Shown: positions 22,850 to 33,581 of the stretch, one piece after another
Layout: every line of letters begins with the position of its first letter
How positions within the stretch are numbered: position 1 is the first letter of the stretch
Source: Neogale vison
Taxonomy: Eukaryota > Chordata > Mammalia > Carnivora > Mustelidae
NCBI RefSeq assembly: GCF_020171115.1
Contig: NC_058091.1
Span: 212,282,501-212,346,500, forward strand
Reading direction: 5' to 3'
DNA length: 64,000 nt
Program-made: the position numbers and the translations under genes
The notes under the pieces: generated by a model
What the model was told of the DNA's origin: nothing
The model's database searches: none
The model's input: only the letters and a program-made list of their open reading frames with translations

Positions 22850-23620
22850 GGGTTGGTTGTCTACTAAAACAAATATCAACATCCTTGAGAGGATTTTAAT
22901 AAGACCTAGAGTCTTACAACTTGATATTCAAAATGTCCAGGGTACAATCCAGAATTGCTCACCATATAAAGAACCAGAAAAATGTGATCAGTACTCAGGG
23001 AAAAAGATTGTCAATAGATGGCCAATGCTGGGATGACCCAAATTTTGGAATCATCAAATGAAAATTTTAATGTAGCTTTTATAACCATTCTCTATGAGAT
23101 ACAGTTGAATACTCTTAATATACATGGAAAAGTAAAGTTCTCAGCAGAGAAATAGAGACGAATGAAGAAAGGGAGAGAGGAACAGAGGGAAGGAGGGAGG
23201 GTGGGAGGAAGCCAAACTGAATTTTTAGAACTGAAAAATACCATATCTGAAATTAAAATTCACCCTGTAGGTCCAGTAGCAGAATAGTAGTGGAAAGTGT
23301 CAGTGAGCTTTAAAACAGATTGGTAGACGTTATGCAGCCTGAAAGAGAGAGAAAAAAAAATTGAACCAAGCTGTAGGGACCTATGGAACAATATTAAAAG
23401 ATCCAACATTTACATCACATGAGTCCTAAGGAGAAGAGAAATGTTGGGCAGAAAAAAAAAAAAAAGATGAAGGAATAATGCCTCAAAACTTCACAAGTCT
23501 GGTGAGCTATACATATATACAAGGAGATCAGTAAAATCAAATCAGGATAAACCAAAGGAAACTACTCTCACATTGTAATCAAATGCTGAAACCAAAGATG
23601 AGGGAGGAAATATCTCGAAA
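22850..23620 (+). mobile_element. Old L1 (L1ME/HAL1-type) ORF1-side fragment
   Basis: 'aaatgtccagggtacaatcc', 'agaaccagaaaaatgtgatc' and 'atagatggccaatgctggga' then 'aactgaaaaataccatatct' follow the order of the ORF1 region of old L1/HAL1 elements, with frameshifts. A purine-rich tract interrupts it at 23160-23212. Confidence 0.7.
23160..23212. repeat. GA/GGGA purine tract
   Basis: An imperfect GGGA/GGAA purine run embedded in the old L1 sequence. Confidence 0.7.
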
Positions 23621-24435
23621 GCGGCAATCCCAGTGGTGGGGATGTAACCAACAGAAATGGAAACATGGTTATATAAAAACCTGTACCCACATGTTGAGAG
23701 CAGCCTGTTTGGTAACTGCTGAAGGCTGGAGCAAACTCAGATGTCCTTCCACTAAGCAACAGTTCAATAAAACTGTGGCACCCCGCTGCTGCGGATCGCC
23801 CTGCCACCCCACAGCCCGAGCCATGGATACGTGCATTGGTGTACATGAATCTCAGTTGCAATGTGCTGAATGAGAGAAGACAGACCCAAACAAGTTTCAC
23901 AGTGTAGGATACTTTTTTTTTAAGATATTATTTATTTATTTATTTTCCAAGAGAGAGCATGTGTGCACACACACATATACACGCACACACGTACACACAC
24001 ACACACACATGTTCAAGTGGGAAGAGGGGCAGAGAGGGAGGGGGAGAATCTCAAGCAGGCTCCCCACTGGACTGTGTGCTGAGCACAGAGCCTGATGCGG
24101 GGTTTGATCTCATGACCCTGAGCTCATGACCTGAGCCAAAGCCAAGAGTCTGACCCTTAACTGACTGAGCCATCCAGGCACCCAAGCTTAATTCTTTGTA
24201 TAAGGCCCTCTGGAAAAGGCCAAACTTTCAAAGATGGAACAGACATTAGTGGTTGCCAGGGCTTAAGGGTGGGGTGAAGGGTTTGATTATAAAGGAGCAG
24301 TACAAGGGAGTGATTCTGGTTTGATGGAGTTGTTCTGTAATTGTGGCGCTGGTTATATGACTGTCAAAATTCAGAGATCTCCATACCAAAACAAGTGACT
24401 TTTACTGTATGTAAATCATAAAATAAAAAAGAAAT
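23621..24435 (+). mobile_element. Old L1 ORF2 end and 3' UTR, interrupted by a SINE
   Basis: 'aaaacctgtacccacatgtt', 'agatgtccttccactaagca' and 'gtgtacatgaatctcagttg' are the end of ORF2; after the SINE it resumes with 'gtggttgccagggcttaagg' and ends at an A-rich tail near 24430. It is degenerate. It joins the ORF1-type fragment upstream with most of ORF2 missing. Confidence 0.75.
23912..24183 (-). mobile_element. Can-SINE enlarged by internal CA-rich expansion
   Basis: Minus-strand element with poly-T tail, then an expanded 'cacacacacatatacacgca' region (about 23965-24010), then the usual body and head 'gagccatccaggcaccc'. At 272 bp it is longer than its relatives because of this tract. It sits inside the old L1. 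Confidence 0.9.
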
Positions 24436-25075
24436 CACTAACATACCATTTCATCGCTGATAAGGTTAATGTGTCTTCATGATTGTGCGAAGTATGGAAA
24501 AGATTCATGTAATAATCTCTTATGTATTTTGAAGTCATTTTCCACTTGATTCCACATTAAACTTGCAGGAAGCTAAAAATGGAATAAACAATGAAGCAGT
24601 CTCTTTGGATACGTACGAAGAGCTTTCCAAAAAAGAATTTTGTGTCTCACATGCCAGGCAGATGTTTTATAGGGTCAGCTGATCACAGAAGGCCCCAATG
24701 AAAAATTGAAAAGGTTAAAAGAAGGGTCTTTAAGAGACACCTTGTTGCCAGCAGAGATCTTCTGTTTTTCAAAGAAGCCAAGTCAATTTGATGGGTTGGT
24801 GAAAACAAGAACAAAGAATCTGACATCTCTTAGAAGCTCTGGGTTTTCATAACTGGGGTGGTATTCAGAGGGCCCTGTCTAGAAGAACACGTCTCTTGTC
24901 CTGAGCTCCTGCCTTGCTTGTCCTCTGAAATATACATGGAGTAGGCAGGCTGGGACTATTCCCACAAAGCAGAATGTATCTATTCCTGTGACACCAGGGA
25001 GAGTTTTCCTGAAGGTAGGATTTTTTTCTTCAACCTCCCTCTCATCCAAAGGGCATAAAATACAGGATAGTGTAT
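24436..25075. other. Unassigned intronic sequence
   Basis: No exon or repeat recognised. Confidence 0.55.
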
Positions 25076-25079
25076 AATT

Positions 25080-25690
25080 GTAGTAATTCCATGCTTAACT
25101 TTTTAAGCAACTACCGAAGTATTTCCAAATCAGTAAAGCCATGTTACATTCCCACCAGGAGTGTCTTAGGGTTCCAGTTTCTGTGTATCTTCTCCAGCAC
25201 TTACAATTGATTGTAACTATCCTACTGAATGTGTAGTGGTATCTCCTTGTGGTTTTGATTTGTATCTCTCTGATGACTAATGATACTGAACATTTTTTTC
25301 ATGTGCTCATCTTATTTGGAGAAATATCTGTTCAAATGTTTTGCCCAAATCTTAATCTTTGTTTGAATTGTAATATCCATTTTTATTCTTTAGGTATGTT
25401 GTGAGGTAGGATTCGTCAAGGTTGGGGTTTTTTTTGGTTTGTTTGTTTCATTTTGGTTTTTTTTTGCTAGGTATCTGATCACTCTAAGAATCATTTGTTG
25501 TATAGACATTTTTCTAAGTTGGTTTGTTTTGCTAAGTATCAAATAATCATTTAAGTATCATTCTTTTACCAAGCTCCCCTTCTAGTACCATGCTGTCTTG
25601 ATTACTATGGTTTAATATAGTAGGTCTTACAGTTAGGTAGTGTAATTCTTTCAACTTTATTCTTGTATTTGAAAATGACTAGGATAAACA
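25080..25690 (-). mobile_element. Old L1 ORF2 fragment
   Basis: Antisense ORF2: 'gtgtatcttctccagcactt', 'gtagtggtatctccttgtgg', 'atctctctgatgactaatga', then 'taccatgctgtcttgattac' and 'agttaggtagtgtaattctt'. A T/G-rich patch (25425-25460) interrupts. The order matches antisense ORF2. Confidence 0.8.
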
Positions 25691-25729
25691 TCATGTGGTC
25701 ACCATGATAGTGGTAAGTGGAGTAATGTT

Positions 25730-26460
25730 CCGCTTTCTTCCTTCAAAGATGTGTGCTCAGTTTAAGGCCCTGAAACTATGGGCATGTTACGTTATAGACA
25801 AAGAGAAACTAAGGCTTCAGATTGATTAAGGTTGCCGGTTATCATACCTTAAATTGGGAAGGTTACCTAATAAGCATAATGTGATCACAGGGGTCTTTAA
25901 AAGACGAGAGAGGTACCTGGGTGGTTCAGTCGGTTGAACATCCAACTCCTGATTTTGGCCCAAGTCATGGTCTTAACGGGTTGTGAGATTGAGCCCCATG
26001 CTGGGCTCCCTGATCAGTGGGGAGTCTGCTTGGGATTCTCTTTCTCCCTCTCCCTTTGCCCCTTCCTTCTCTCATGCATGTACTCTCTCTCTCTCTCTCT
26101 CTCAAATAAATAAATAAATCTTTTTTTTAAAAAAGTGGGAGAGGGAAAGAAAAGAAGTCAAAGTAATACAATGCAAGAAAATCTCAACTAGCTATTGCTG
26201 GCTTTGAAAAGGGACAGAGAAGGTCTTGAGTCTAGGAATCCCAGTGGCTTCTAGAAACTAGAAGCTAGAACCTAGCAAGGAAACAGGTTCTCCCCTAGAG
26301 CCTCCAAAAGGGATCACAGCCTTCCTGACACATGGATTCCCAATGAGATTTGCTTCAGACTTTTAACCTATAGAACTACAAGATGACAAATCTGTGGTGT
26401 TTAAACTGTTAAGTTTGTGGTAATTTGTCATAGCATCAACAGAAGATGAATACAATGATG
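25730..26460 (+). mobile_element. MLT1-like MaLR LTR, interrupted by a SINE
   Basis: 'gttacgttatagacaaagag', 'ttctcccctagagcctccaa' and 'aagtttgtggtaatttgtca' followed by 'agaagatgaatacaatg' fit an MLT1-type solo LTR of the ERVL-MaLR class in order. It is an ancient non-coding LTR with no gag or pol sequence. It splits the surrounding old L1. Confidence 0.65.
25911..26134 (+). mobile_element. Can-SINE within the LTR
   Basis: Head 'aggtacctgggtggttcagt', body 'tgatcagtggggagtctgct', a long CT tract and AAATAAATAAAT tail. Probable duplications AAAAGACGAGAG and AAAAGTGGGAGAG flank it. Confidence 0.92.
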
Positions 26461-26499
26461 CATTATCATTTTTGTATATAGCTGGATTTGATTCACTAA

Positions 26500-26900
26500 A
26501 ATTTTGTTAAGGATTTTTGCACTTGTGTTTACTGTAGCTTCCTTCCTTCTTCCTTTCCTCTCTCCCTCCCTCTTTCTTTTTCTATCCCTCCCTTCCTTCC
26601 TCTCTCCCTCTCTCTCTCTCTCATTTTTGTAATGTCTTTGGTTTTGGACTCAGAGTAGTGCCAGCCTCATAGAATGAATTGGGAAGCTTAGGCTTCTCTA
26701 TGCTCTGGAAGAGTTTTTGTAGAACTAGTAATATTTCTCCCTAAGTGTGGGACAGAATTTGCCAGTGAAGCCATTGAAGCCTGGAATTTTCTTCATAGGA
26801 AGTTTTTAACTACAAATTTCAAGTTCCTTAATAGATACAGAGCTACCTATGTGTTTTTGAGAGAACGTGAGTAGGTTCTTGAGAATTAGTTGCTGGAAAA
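26500..26900 (-). mobile_element. Old L1 ORF2 fragment, continuation
   Basis: 'gtgccagcctcatagaatga', 'atgctctggaagagtttttg' and 'gccagtgaagccattgaagc' are antisense ORF2, further upstream in the element than 25080-25690, consistent with one L1 split by the LTR. A (CT/TTCC)n tract lies at 26538-26623. Confidence 0.8.
26538..26623. repeat. (TTCC)/(CT)n tract
   Basis: Imperfect TTCC, TCCC and CT units inside the old L1 fragment. Confidence 0.8.
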
Positions 26901-27196
26901 AATGGTTAAAACTTGGTTAAATTCCTTTTTCTAAGAAAGAAACATTCTTTCATTGTATTTTTGAATATTTTAGTGCAATTTAATTTGTTTTAGATGAAAA
27001 GGAATTCCTTTATGATGAGATTATGCAGAGAAAAGTACAAATAAATTGTGTATCAGTAGTGAGGCAGTGAGTCCTTCTGCGCCAGGAAATCTGATGTCCA
27101 TTTAACTTCCCATGCACTTCAGCCACTCACATGGGGCATGAAATGCCCGCCACTGCGACAGGTACATTTACATCATAAACCAGTTGACGTTCTGAT

Positions 27197-27209
27197 ATCT
27201 ATAGCATTT
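27197..27209. repeat. L1 target-site duplication, left copy
   Basis: ATCTATAGCATTT, identical to 28693-28705. It ends where the poly-T begins, giving the 3' junction of the minus-strand L1. Confidence 0.9.
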
Positions 27210-27217
27210 TTTTTTTT

Positions 27218-27418
27218 ATCAGATCATTTCTTTATTAAAAAAAAAAAAATCCAGTTGTATCTTAACTTCTAAACCTAATTTCATTTGGCTCTACTTCCTA
27301 GGAAAATTAACAGTACCAATCTGTTTACAAAGGTTGAAGGTTGGCCTAGGAATGGCACTTGGGGGGCTGTAACTGCTCAGAACAAGGTTTCTTATTTGGG
27401 AATCATGAATCCCCTAAA
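27218..27418 (-). other. Putative L1 3'-transduced segment
   Basis: 201 bp between the L1's own A run and the terminal A run, with no L1 similarity I recognise. Its minus-strand end carries AATAAA 14 nt before the tail. It should match unique sequence next to the source L1 elsewhere in the genome. Confidence 0.75.
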
Positions 27419-27667
27419 TTTTTTTTTCCCCAATTTATTTATTTTCAGAAAAACAGTATTCATTATTTTTTCACCACACCCAGTGCTCCATGCAAGCTGT
27501 GCCCTCTATAATACCCACCACCTGGTACCCCAACCTCCCACCCCCCCGCCACTTCAAACCCCTCAGACTGTTTTTCAGAGTCCATAGTCTCTCATGGTTC
27601 ACCTCCCCTTCCAATTTACCCAAATTCCCTACTCCTCTCTAACGCCCCTTGTCCTCCATGCTATTGG

Positions 27668-28690
27668 TTATGCTCCACAAATGAGTGAAACCATATGATA
27701 ATTGACTCTCTCTGCTTGACTGATTTCACTCAGCATAATCTCTTCCAGTCCCGTCCATGTTGCTACAAAAGTTGGATATTCGTCCTTTCTGATGGAGGCA
27801 TAATACTCCATAGTGTATATGGACCACATCTTCCTTATCCACTCATCCGTTGAAGGGCATCTTGGTTCTTTCCATAGTTTGGCGACTGTGGCCATTGCTG
27901 CTATAAACATTGGGGTACAGATGGCCCTTCTTTTCACGACATCTGTATCTTTGGGGTAAATACCCAGGAGTGCAATTGCAGGGTCGTAGGGAAGCTCTAT
28001 TTTTAATTTCTTGAGGAATCGCCACACTGTTCTCCAAAGAGGCTGCACCAACTTGCATTCCCACCAACAGTGTAAGAGGGTTCCCCTTTCTCCACATCCT
28101 CTCCAACACATGTTGTTTCCTGTTTTGTTAATTTTGGCCATTCTAACTGGTGTAAGGTGATATCTCAATGTGGTTTTAATTTGAATCTCCCTGAGGGCTA
28201 ATGATGATGAGCATTTTTTCATGTGTCTGATAGCCATTTGTATTTCTTGATTGGAGAAGTGTCTGTTCATATCTTCTGCCCATTTTTTGATGTGTTTGTC
28301 TGTTTCGTGTGGGTTGAGTTTGAGGAGTTCATTATAGATCCTGGATATCAACCTTTTGTCTGTACTGTCATTTGCAAATATCTTCTCCCATTCCGTGGGT
28401 TGCCTCTTTGTTTTTTTGACTGTTTCCTTTGCTGTGCAGAAGCTTTTGATTTTGATGAAGTCCCAGAAGTTTATTTTCGCTTTTGTTTCCTTTGCCTTTG
28501 GAGACGTATCTTGAAAGAAGTTGCTGTGGCTGATATCAAAGAGATTACTGCCTATGTTCTCCTCTAAGATTCTGATAGATTCCTGTCTCACGTTGAGGTC
28601 TTTTATCCATTTTGAGTTGATCTTTGTGTACGGTGTAAGAGAATGGTCGAGTTTCATTCTTCTACATATAGCTGTCCAGTTTTCCCAGCA
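27668..28690 (-). pseudogene. L1 ORF2 C-terminal remnant (about 340 codons, open)
   Basis: This is the C-terminal third of the L1 reverse-transcriptase polyprotein. Recognisable segments are SLTPYTKINSKWIKDLNV, FCTAKETVKKTKRQPTEWEK, RYHLTPVRMAKI and LPYDPAIALLGIYPK. The Cys motif C-x3-C-x7-H-x4-C is intact (CWRGCGERGTLLHCWWEC), the zinc-knuckle-like region needed for L1 RNP function. The endonuclease and polymerase domains are absent through 5' truncation, so it cannot encode an active enzyme. An in-frame Met lies in flanking DNA at 28784-28786, which makes a spurious longer frame. Confidence 0.93.
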
Positions 28691-28692
28691 CC

Positions 28693-28705
28693 ATCTATAG
28701 CATTT
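28693..28705. repeat. L1 target-site duplication, right copy
   Basis: ATCTATAGCATTT, identical to the left copy. The following ATAATTG gives an ATTT/AT nick context, close to the L1 endonuclease preference for T-run/A. Confidence 0.9.
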
Positions 28706-29105
28706 ATAATTGTTTTTTCCTGAGAGCTGGGGCTGCTTTCCTTGTGCTAGTAGAATTACTTCTGAGCTCGCAAAGCCAGACTCCAAACTACAGCAAATTT
28801 ACAAAGTAATGAATGTCATCTGCCAAGCCTCTTGACAGCGAGGCTACTACTTATCCCTGGCTTTATGTCCCAGTTTACCTTCAAGTAGGCCACTGGTTCC
28901 AACTGGAAACATTTTGGAACTTTGGTTAGTTGCTCTGGCACTCAGTGGGCAGAGGCCTGGGATGCACACGCCCCTACTAACCCCACACAATGAGGGGCCA
29001 TCCCGAGGCTTGTATACCTACAGATGTCCTGCTATGTAGTCGTGAAGATTAAAAATCATGCTTATAGTTTTTTGAGTCTAGAACCTACTCAAGTATGCAT
29101 GTAAA
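28706..29105. other. Unassigned intronic sequence
   Basis: No exon or repeat recognised. Confidence 0.55.
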
Positions 29106-29120
29106 CACAAGGCCATTTTC

Positions 29121-29321
29121 TTTCTTTTTTTTTTTTAAAGATTTTATTTATTTATTTGACAGAGAGAGATCACAAGTAGGCAGAGAGACAGGTAAAGAGA
29201 GAGGAAGGGAAGCAGGCTCCCTGCTGAGCAGAGAGCCCGATGCGGGACTCGATCCCAGGACCCTGAGATCATGACCTGAGCTGAAGGCAGCGGCTTAACC
29301 CACTGAGCCACCCAGGCGCCC
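29121..29321 (-). mobile_element. Can-SINE, young, 15-bp target duplication
   Basis: Full minus-strand copy with head 'gagccacccaggcgcccc'. CACAAGGCCATTTTC flanks it exactly at 29106-29120 and 29322-29336. Confidence 0.97.
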
Positions 29322-29587
29322 CACAAGGCCATTTTCATGTGGTTTGCTACACACTTACTATCCTAACTTTTATTTTAGCATTCATACTTGCCTCTTTGAT
29401 TTTTCTGTACTAGTCTACAACAGCCTCCTTTAAGCCCAGATTTATTCAAATACATAGTACATGAAATGATCTAACTGCTTTGTTCTATCTTCTAGGATTG
29501 AGCTTGCATATCCTCATATGAAATACAAGCTAATTGATTACTGTCCTTTTTATTACACTTAGAGTTGTTTTAAAAATTAGGTGTGTA

Positions 29588-29789
29588 GGGCGCCTGGGTG
29601 GCTCAGTTGGTAAGCAGCTGCCTTCAGCTCAGGTCATGATTCCAGGCTCCTGGGATCGAGCCCCACATTGGACTCCCTGCTCAGCAGAGAGCCTGCTTTT
29701 CTCTCTCCCTCTGCCTGCCTCTCTGCCTACTTGTGATCTCTGTCACTCTGTCAAAAATAAATAAATAAAAATCTTTTTTAACATTTTTG
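29588..29789 (+). mobile_element. Can-SINE, young, near-exact target duplication
   Basis: Head 'gggcgcctgggtggctcagt', 'gcctacttgtgatctctgtc' and A-rich tail. Flanks AAAAATTAGGTGTGTA (29572-29587) and AAAAGTTAGGTGTGTA (29790-29805) differ by one base. With the minus copy at 29121 it forms an inverted pair. Confidence 0.97.
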
Positions 29790-29805
29790 AAAAGTTAGGT
29801 GTGTA

Positions 29806-30959
29806 ACTATAATACTGTGTCTGTATTCCATTACAAGACAGTATAGAGAGCACTATAAAATATTGGTTATAAAAATGGGGTTTTCAGCTTGAAGGCTTGA
29901 GAACTCTGATATAAACAAGCTTTCTTTTCTCTCCTATTTCAGAACTTTCCCAATCCTTATGGTTGCTCTTATACACAAAGGTATAATCTGTGAATGAGTC
30001 CACAGGTGGGTCACAGATTACCACATCCACAATAAATACTAAACAACCACAATAAAAATGGATTCACCTTCTATTTCACCTGCAAAATTACCTAACAACT
30101 ATTTTGTCTGTCCAGCACAGGGCATCCAGCCATAACGCTCACACGTATGTGCAACGATCACAGACTTCTGTCCAGGAACTTAGATATGCAAGAAGTGTGA
30201 CTTGCTTCTGCTCTTCTCCCCAGAAGTGAACATAATACTGCTTGTTGGGGGTCCATTTCTACTGGGTGAAGGAAACCTGGGGCCAGTCCATTCAGATCAT
30301 CTCGGTCAGTTCAAGGTCTCTTTGCCCCATCGCTGGCTCCCATGCAGGGAACCAGCACGCTGAAGCTGAGGAGTGTCTGGTGCACAGCCATTCTCTACAG
30401 AAACCACCTCCGTGCAGGGCCTTTTTGTATCATGCTCCCATCTAGATCCCGCCACAACCCCCTTACCTACGGAGACTCGGGCCATCTCTTGCCACATCTG
30501 TGCTCTTCTCAACAGCAAATGAAAAGCATTCATCATTGCGGCTCTACCCTCTTCCATACTGTGCTGGGAGGGCCACTGAGCCTGCAGTCATGGTCGTCTG
30601 TTGTGGTCTCACCACACGGGGCACAGGGAAATGCAAAGGGCCTCGCCGTCCCCTTCTTCGTATTCCTTTGCTCTCTGCAGAGACCATCTCCAGTGCTCTG
30701 CACCTTTCTGATTTGTAGATTCTAGTCTGCTGTGAATGAGGGAGCCGCACACCATACATATCATTAAAGTTGTGTCTGAGACTAAGTGGGCGCTGCATTA
30801 GGGTCTGATTGCAGGGACTTGGTGATGCCCATTGTGGTTATCCAGGGGCATTTGTTTTGATTTGATTTTTTTTTTTAATCCTGGTTTGTGACTGTTCAGG
30901 AGACATTGAGTTTCCCAGATACCAGACCCCTCCCTCCCTTTTGTCCTTCCTCCCTCCCT
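29806..30959. other. Unassigned intronic sequence
   Basis: No exon or repeat recognised; 30240-30720 has overlapping open frames on both strands with no recognisable similarity. Confidence 0.55.
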
Positions 30960-31325
30960 TCCTTCCTTCCAGTTTTTAAATTTGAGTAGAGTTGACACAC
31001 CACGTTATGCTAGTTTCCGGTGTATAGCATAGTCATTCCCCATCTCCATATGTAATACTGTGCCCACCACTAGCGCAGCTGCCATCCGCCTCATACATCA
31101 CTCTTATAGTACCACTGACTATTCCTTGTGCTGTGCCTTTTATGCCTGGGACTTCTTCAGCCCATGACTGGAAGCCTGTATCTCCCGCCCCCCTTCAGCC
31201 ATTCTGCCCATCCCTCCATCCCTTCCCTCTGACAACCATCAGTGCGTTCTCTGTTTTTATAGGTCTGATTCCACTTTTTATTTACTTTTGTAGCTTGCAC
31301 AGATGAGTGGAATCACATGGTATCG
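30960..31325 (-). mobile_element. Old L1 3' UTR and ORF2 end fragment
   Basis: 'tttgagtagagttgacacac', 'tctgacaaccatcagtgcgt' and 'cagatgagtggaatcacatg' follow antisense L1 3' UTR to ORF2 order. It is well diverged. Confidence 0.7.
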
Positions 31326-31730
31326 ATCTTTCTCGGACCTCTTTCTTCCCACATCCCCTCATGTCCTGCTAAAATGCCTTTATTTAGCCTCTTCCTTCTC
31401 ATTAGGCACAGAGCCCCACTGCTTCCCACACTTTCTCTTCTTCTGCTGCCTTCCCTCCCGAGCACCTGGTTAGGGTGTCCAGGGTCACCTGATTTCTCCT
31501 CACTCGCCCTGGGCACCCCCCTGTAGAAGGTATGATGAGGAGGACCCCAAACCAGTTGGTTTTGCTTTGGCTTTGGAGGAAGTGTCATCAGCAAATCCAG
31601 AGGAATTGTATTCTTTTATTTTTATTAAATATGTATTCAGCATTTGTTTTATTTGTTAAATTCTCTTAAACTTTGTAGTACCTAGGTATTTTGTGTTGTT
31701 TTTGTTTCTGTCATTAAATGTTTTACTCTT

Positions 31731-31926
31731 TTTTTAAAAAAAAAAGATTTTATTTATTTATTTGACAGACAGAGATCACAAGTAGGCAGAGGCGGGCAGA
31801 GAGAGGAGGAGGAAGCAGGCTCCTCGCGGAGCAGAGAGCCCGATGCGGGGCTCGATCCCAGGACTCTGGGATCATGACCTGAGCTGAAGGCAGAGGCTTT
31901 AACCCACTGAACCACCCACGTGCCCC
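31731..31926 (-). mobile_element. Can-SINE, young, exact 16-bp target duplication
   Basis: Full minus-strand copy, body 'gacagacagagatcacaagt'. TAAATGTTTTACTCTT occurs at 31715-31730 and 31927-31942. Confidence 0.97.
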
Positions 31927-31942
31927 TAAATGTTTTACTCTT

Positions 31943-32934
31943 ATATGGTTCTCCAAAGAGGATTTTGCTGATGACTTGTCTCTGTTCCATAAGTAGACAC
32001 TCATACCTCACTGAGATCCTTTACCATTTAATAAACTTCAGAAAACAGCTTTGGATATAGAAAATAAGGATCAAATATCTTTATGGTTTCTACATAAGAA
32101 AAAAAAGAAAAGAAGGGAACTTTGGGCAAACAGAATTGCCTGTTCACTCAGTTTGGTTTCTTGGTTTTTCTGGGAAACCCTAAGGATGATGTAGTTGGTG
32201 CTTGCCCAAATGGAATAGGTTAGCTCTCTCTGCCTTAATTCTCTCCGAAAAATCATTGCCCTCCATTGCCATCTTTGTTGCCATACAAGGACTTAGTGCA
32301 CTTGTAATTATGTAACTGCAGTTCTTTTTTCTCTCTGTTGATGGTATTTTCACTCTTGCTCTTCTGAGACCTGACAGACTCTGAAGAACTTCTGTGACAC
32401 GTTTCCATCTGTTACTTCTTGATTAGCATTACTGATGGATAAACAGCTAGCTAGTTTAAAAAAAAAAAAAAAAAAAAGGAAGGAAGGAAGGAAGAAAAGA
32501 AACTTCTGGTTTGAAAAGGGAGCCAAATAATTCGTGAGTAAACTGTGATACTTCCTCGAAGTGCCAAATGACTTTTGTTTGCCCTGAAATTCATAACTTC
32601 GTTAGTTAAAGATATCAAGCATTCTTTCAAGATCAACCTGAAGAGAAAACAAGAAGGCCTTTAATTTTAAAAGAGTCTAGAACAGACATGTGGTATTTTT
32701 GCTGGCCCTAAGTACCTTAGACACGGGGCTTCTGGGCTACTTGTTAGGGGATCGGGAATATAGAGATTAAACCCATGCCTCCTAAGTGAGAGAAACTCAC
32801 AACATTCTGTATTTATCTTACAACTTAAGTTTAAGGCTCACTAAAATCTGTGACCACCAAAAAGTACAGTTGTTTGCCTACTGTCATAATTTAGGACACC
32901 ATTTTTTCAGTTTCCATTTCCATTTAGTTAATTA
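31943..32934. other. Unassigned intronic sequence with (A)n(GGAA)n
   Basis: No exon seen. A 20-base A run followed by GGAA repeats lies at 32457-32493. Confidence 0.6.
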
Positions 32935-33046
32935 TTTTATTTAATTTTTTAAAAATTAGCTCTACACACAGCATGGGGTTCAAACTCACAACCTCAAGAT
33001 CAAGTGTTGCATGCTCTATTCACTGAGCCTGTCAGGCACCTCCCAT
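32935..33046 (-). mobile_element. Short old Can-SINE variant
   Basis: 'tagctctacacacagcatgg', 'ggttcaaactcacaacctca' and head 'gagcctgtcaggcacctc' belong to the short variant whose body reads 'ctctacacccaa.gtgggg' in place of the usual GAGA tract. Similar copies are at 36111 and 46022. Confidence 0.8.
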
Positions 33047-33107
33047 TTTAAGTTTTAGAGACCAGTTGTTTCCCATCTTTTTTTCTTTCTTCTTCTTTTT
33101 TTTTGGT

Positions 33108-33148
33108 TTCAGTTATTTATTTATTTACTTATTTTAATTCAAATGTTA
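33108..33148 (-). mobile_element. Antisense L1 3' end, left part
   Basis: 'ttatttacttattttaattc' and AAATGTTA form the tail of a minus-strand L1 whose remainder continues at 33984. This is supported by the reverse complement of the L1 tail at 54310-54415 in this same window, which has the same order. Confidence 0.7.
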
Positions 33149-33535
33149 TCACTGGCCATCAGGGAAATACAAATCAAAACCACGGTGAGATACCACCTCA
33201 CACCAGTCAGAATGGCTAAAATTAGCAAGTCAGGAAATGACAGTTGCTGGCAAGGATGTGGAGAAAGGGGAACCCTCTGACACTGTTGGTGGGAATGCAA
33301 GCTGGTGCAGCCACCCTGGAAAACAGTATGCAGGAAACTTCCTCAAAAAGTTGAAAACAGAGCTACCCTACGACCCAGCAATTGCACTATTGGGTATTTA
33401 CCCTAAAGATACAAATGTGGTGATCCAAAGGGGCACGTACACCCCAATGTTTATAGCAGATAATGTCCACAATAGCCAAACTATTGAAAGAACCTTGATG
33501 TCCATCCACAGATGAATGGATAGAGATGTGGTGTG

Positions 33536-33581
<46 letters not shown>

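Larger units (their letters stand above)
27210..28692 (-). mobile_element. Young 5'-truncated L1 with 3' transduction
   Basis: Minus-strand L1 of 1,483 bp between 13-bp duplications. Reading 5' to 3' on the minus strand: the C-terminal ORF2 region begins at 28692, its frame is open to a TAA at 27670-27668, then a short 3' UTR ends 'aataaataaattgg' and an A run (27427-27419). A further 201 bp of non-L1 sequence follows, with AATAAA at 27236-27231 and a second A run at 27217-27207 abutting the duplication. The second tail marks read-through past the L1 signal and transduction of source flank. The open frame and clean duplications indicate a fairly recent insertion. Confidence 0.9.

Noticed and set aside
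27668..28786. 372-codon open frame as a host gene
   Set aside because: All but the first 30 or so codons are L1 ORF2, and the start Met lies in flanking DNA. It is a truncated retrotransposon.
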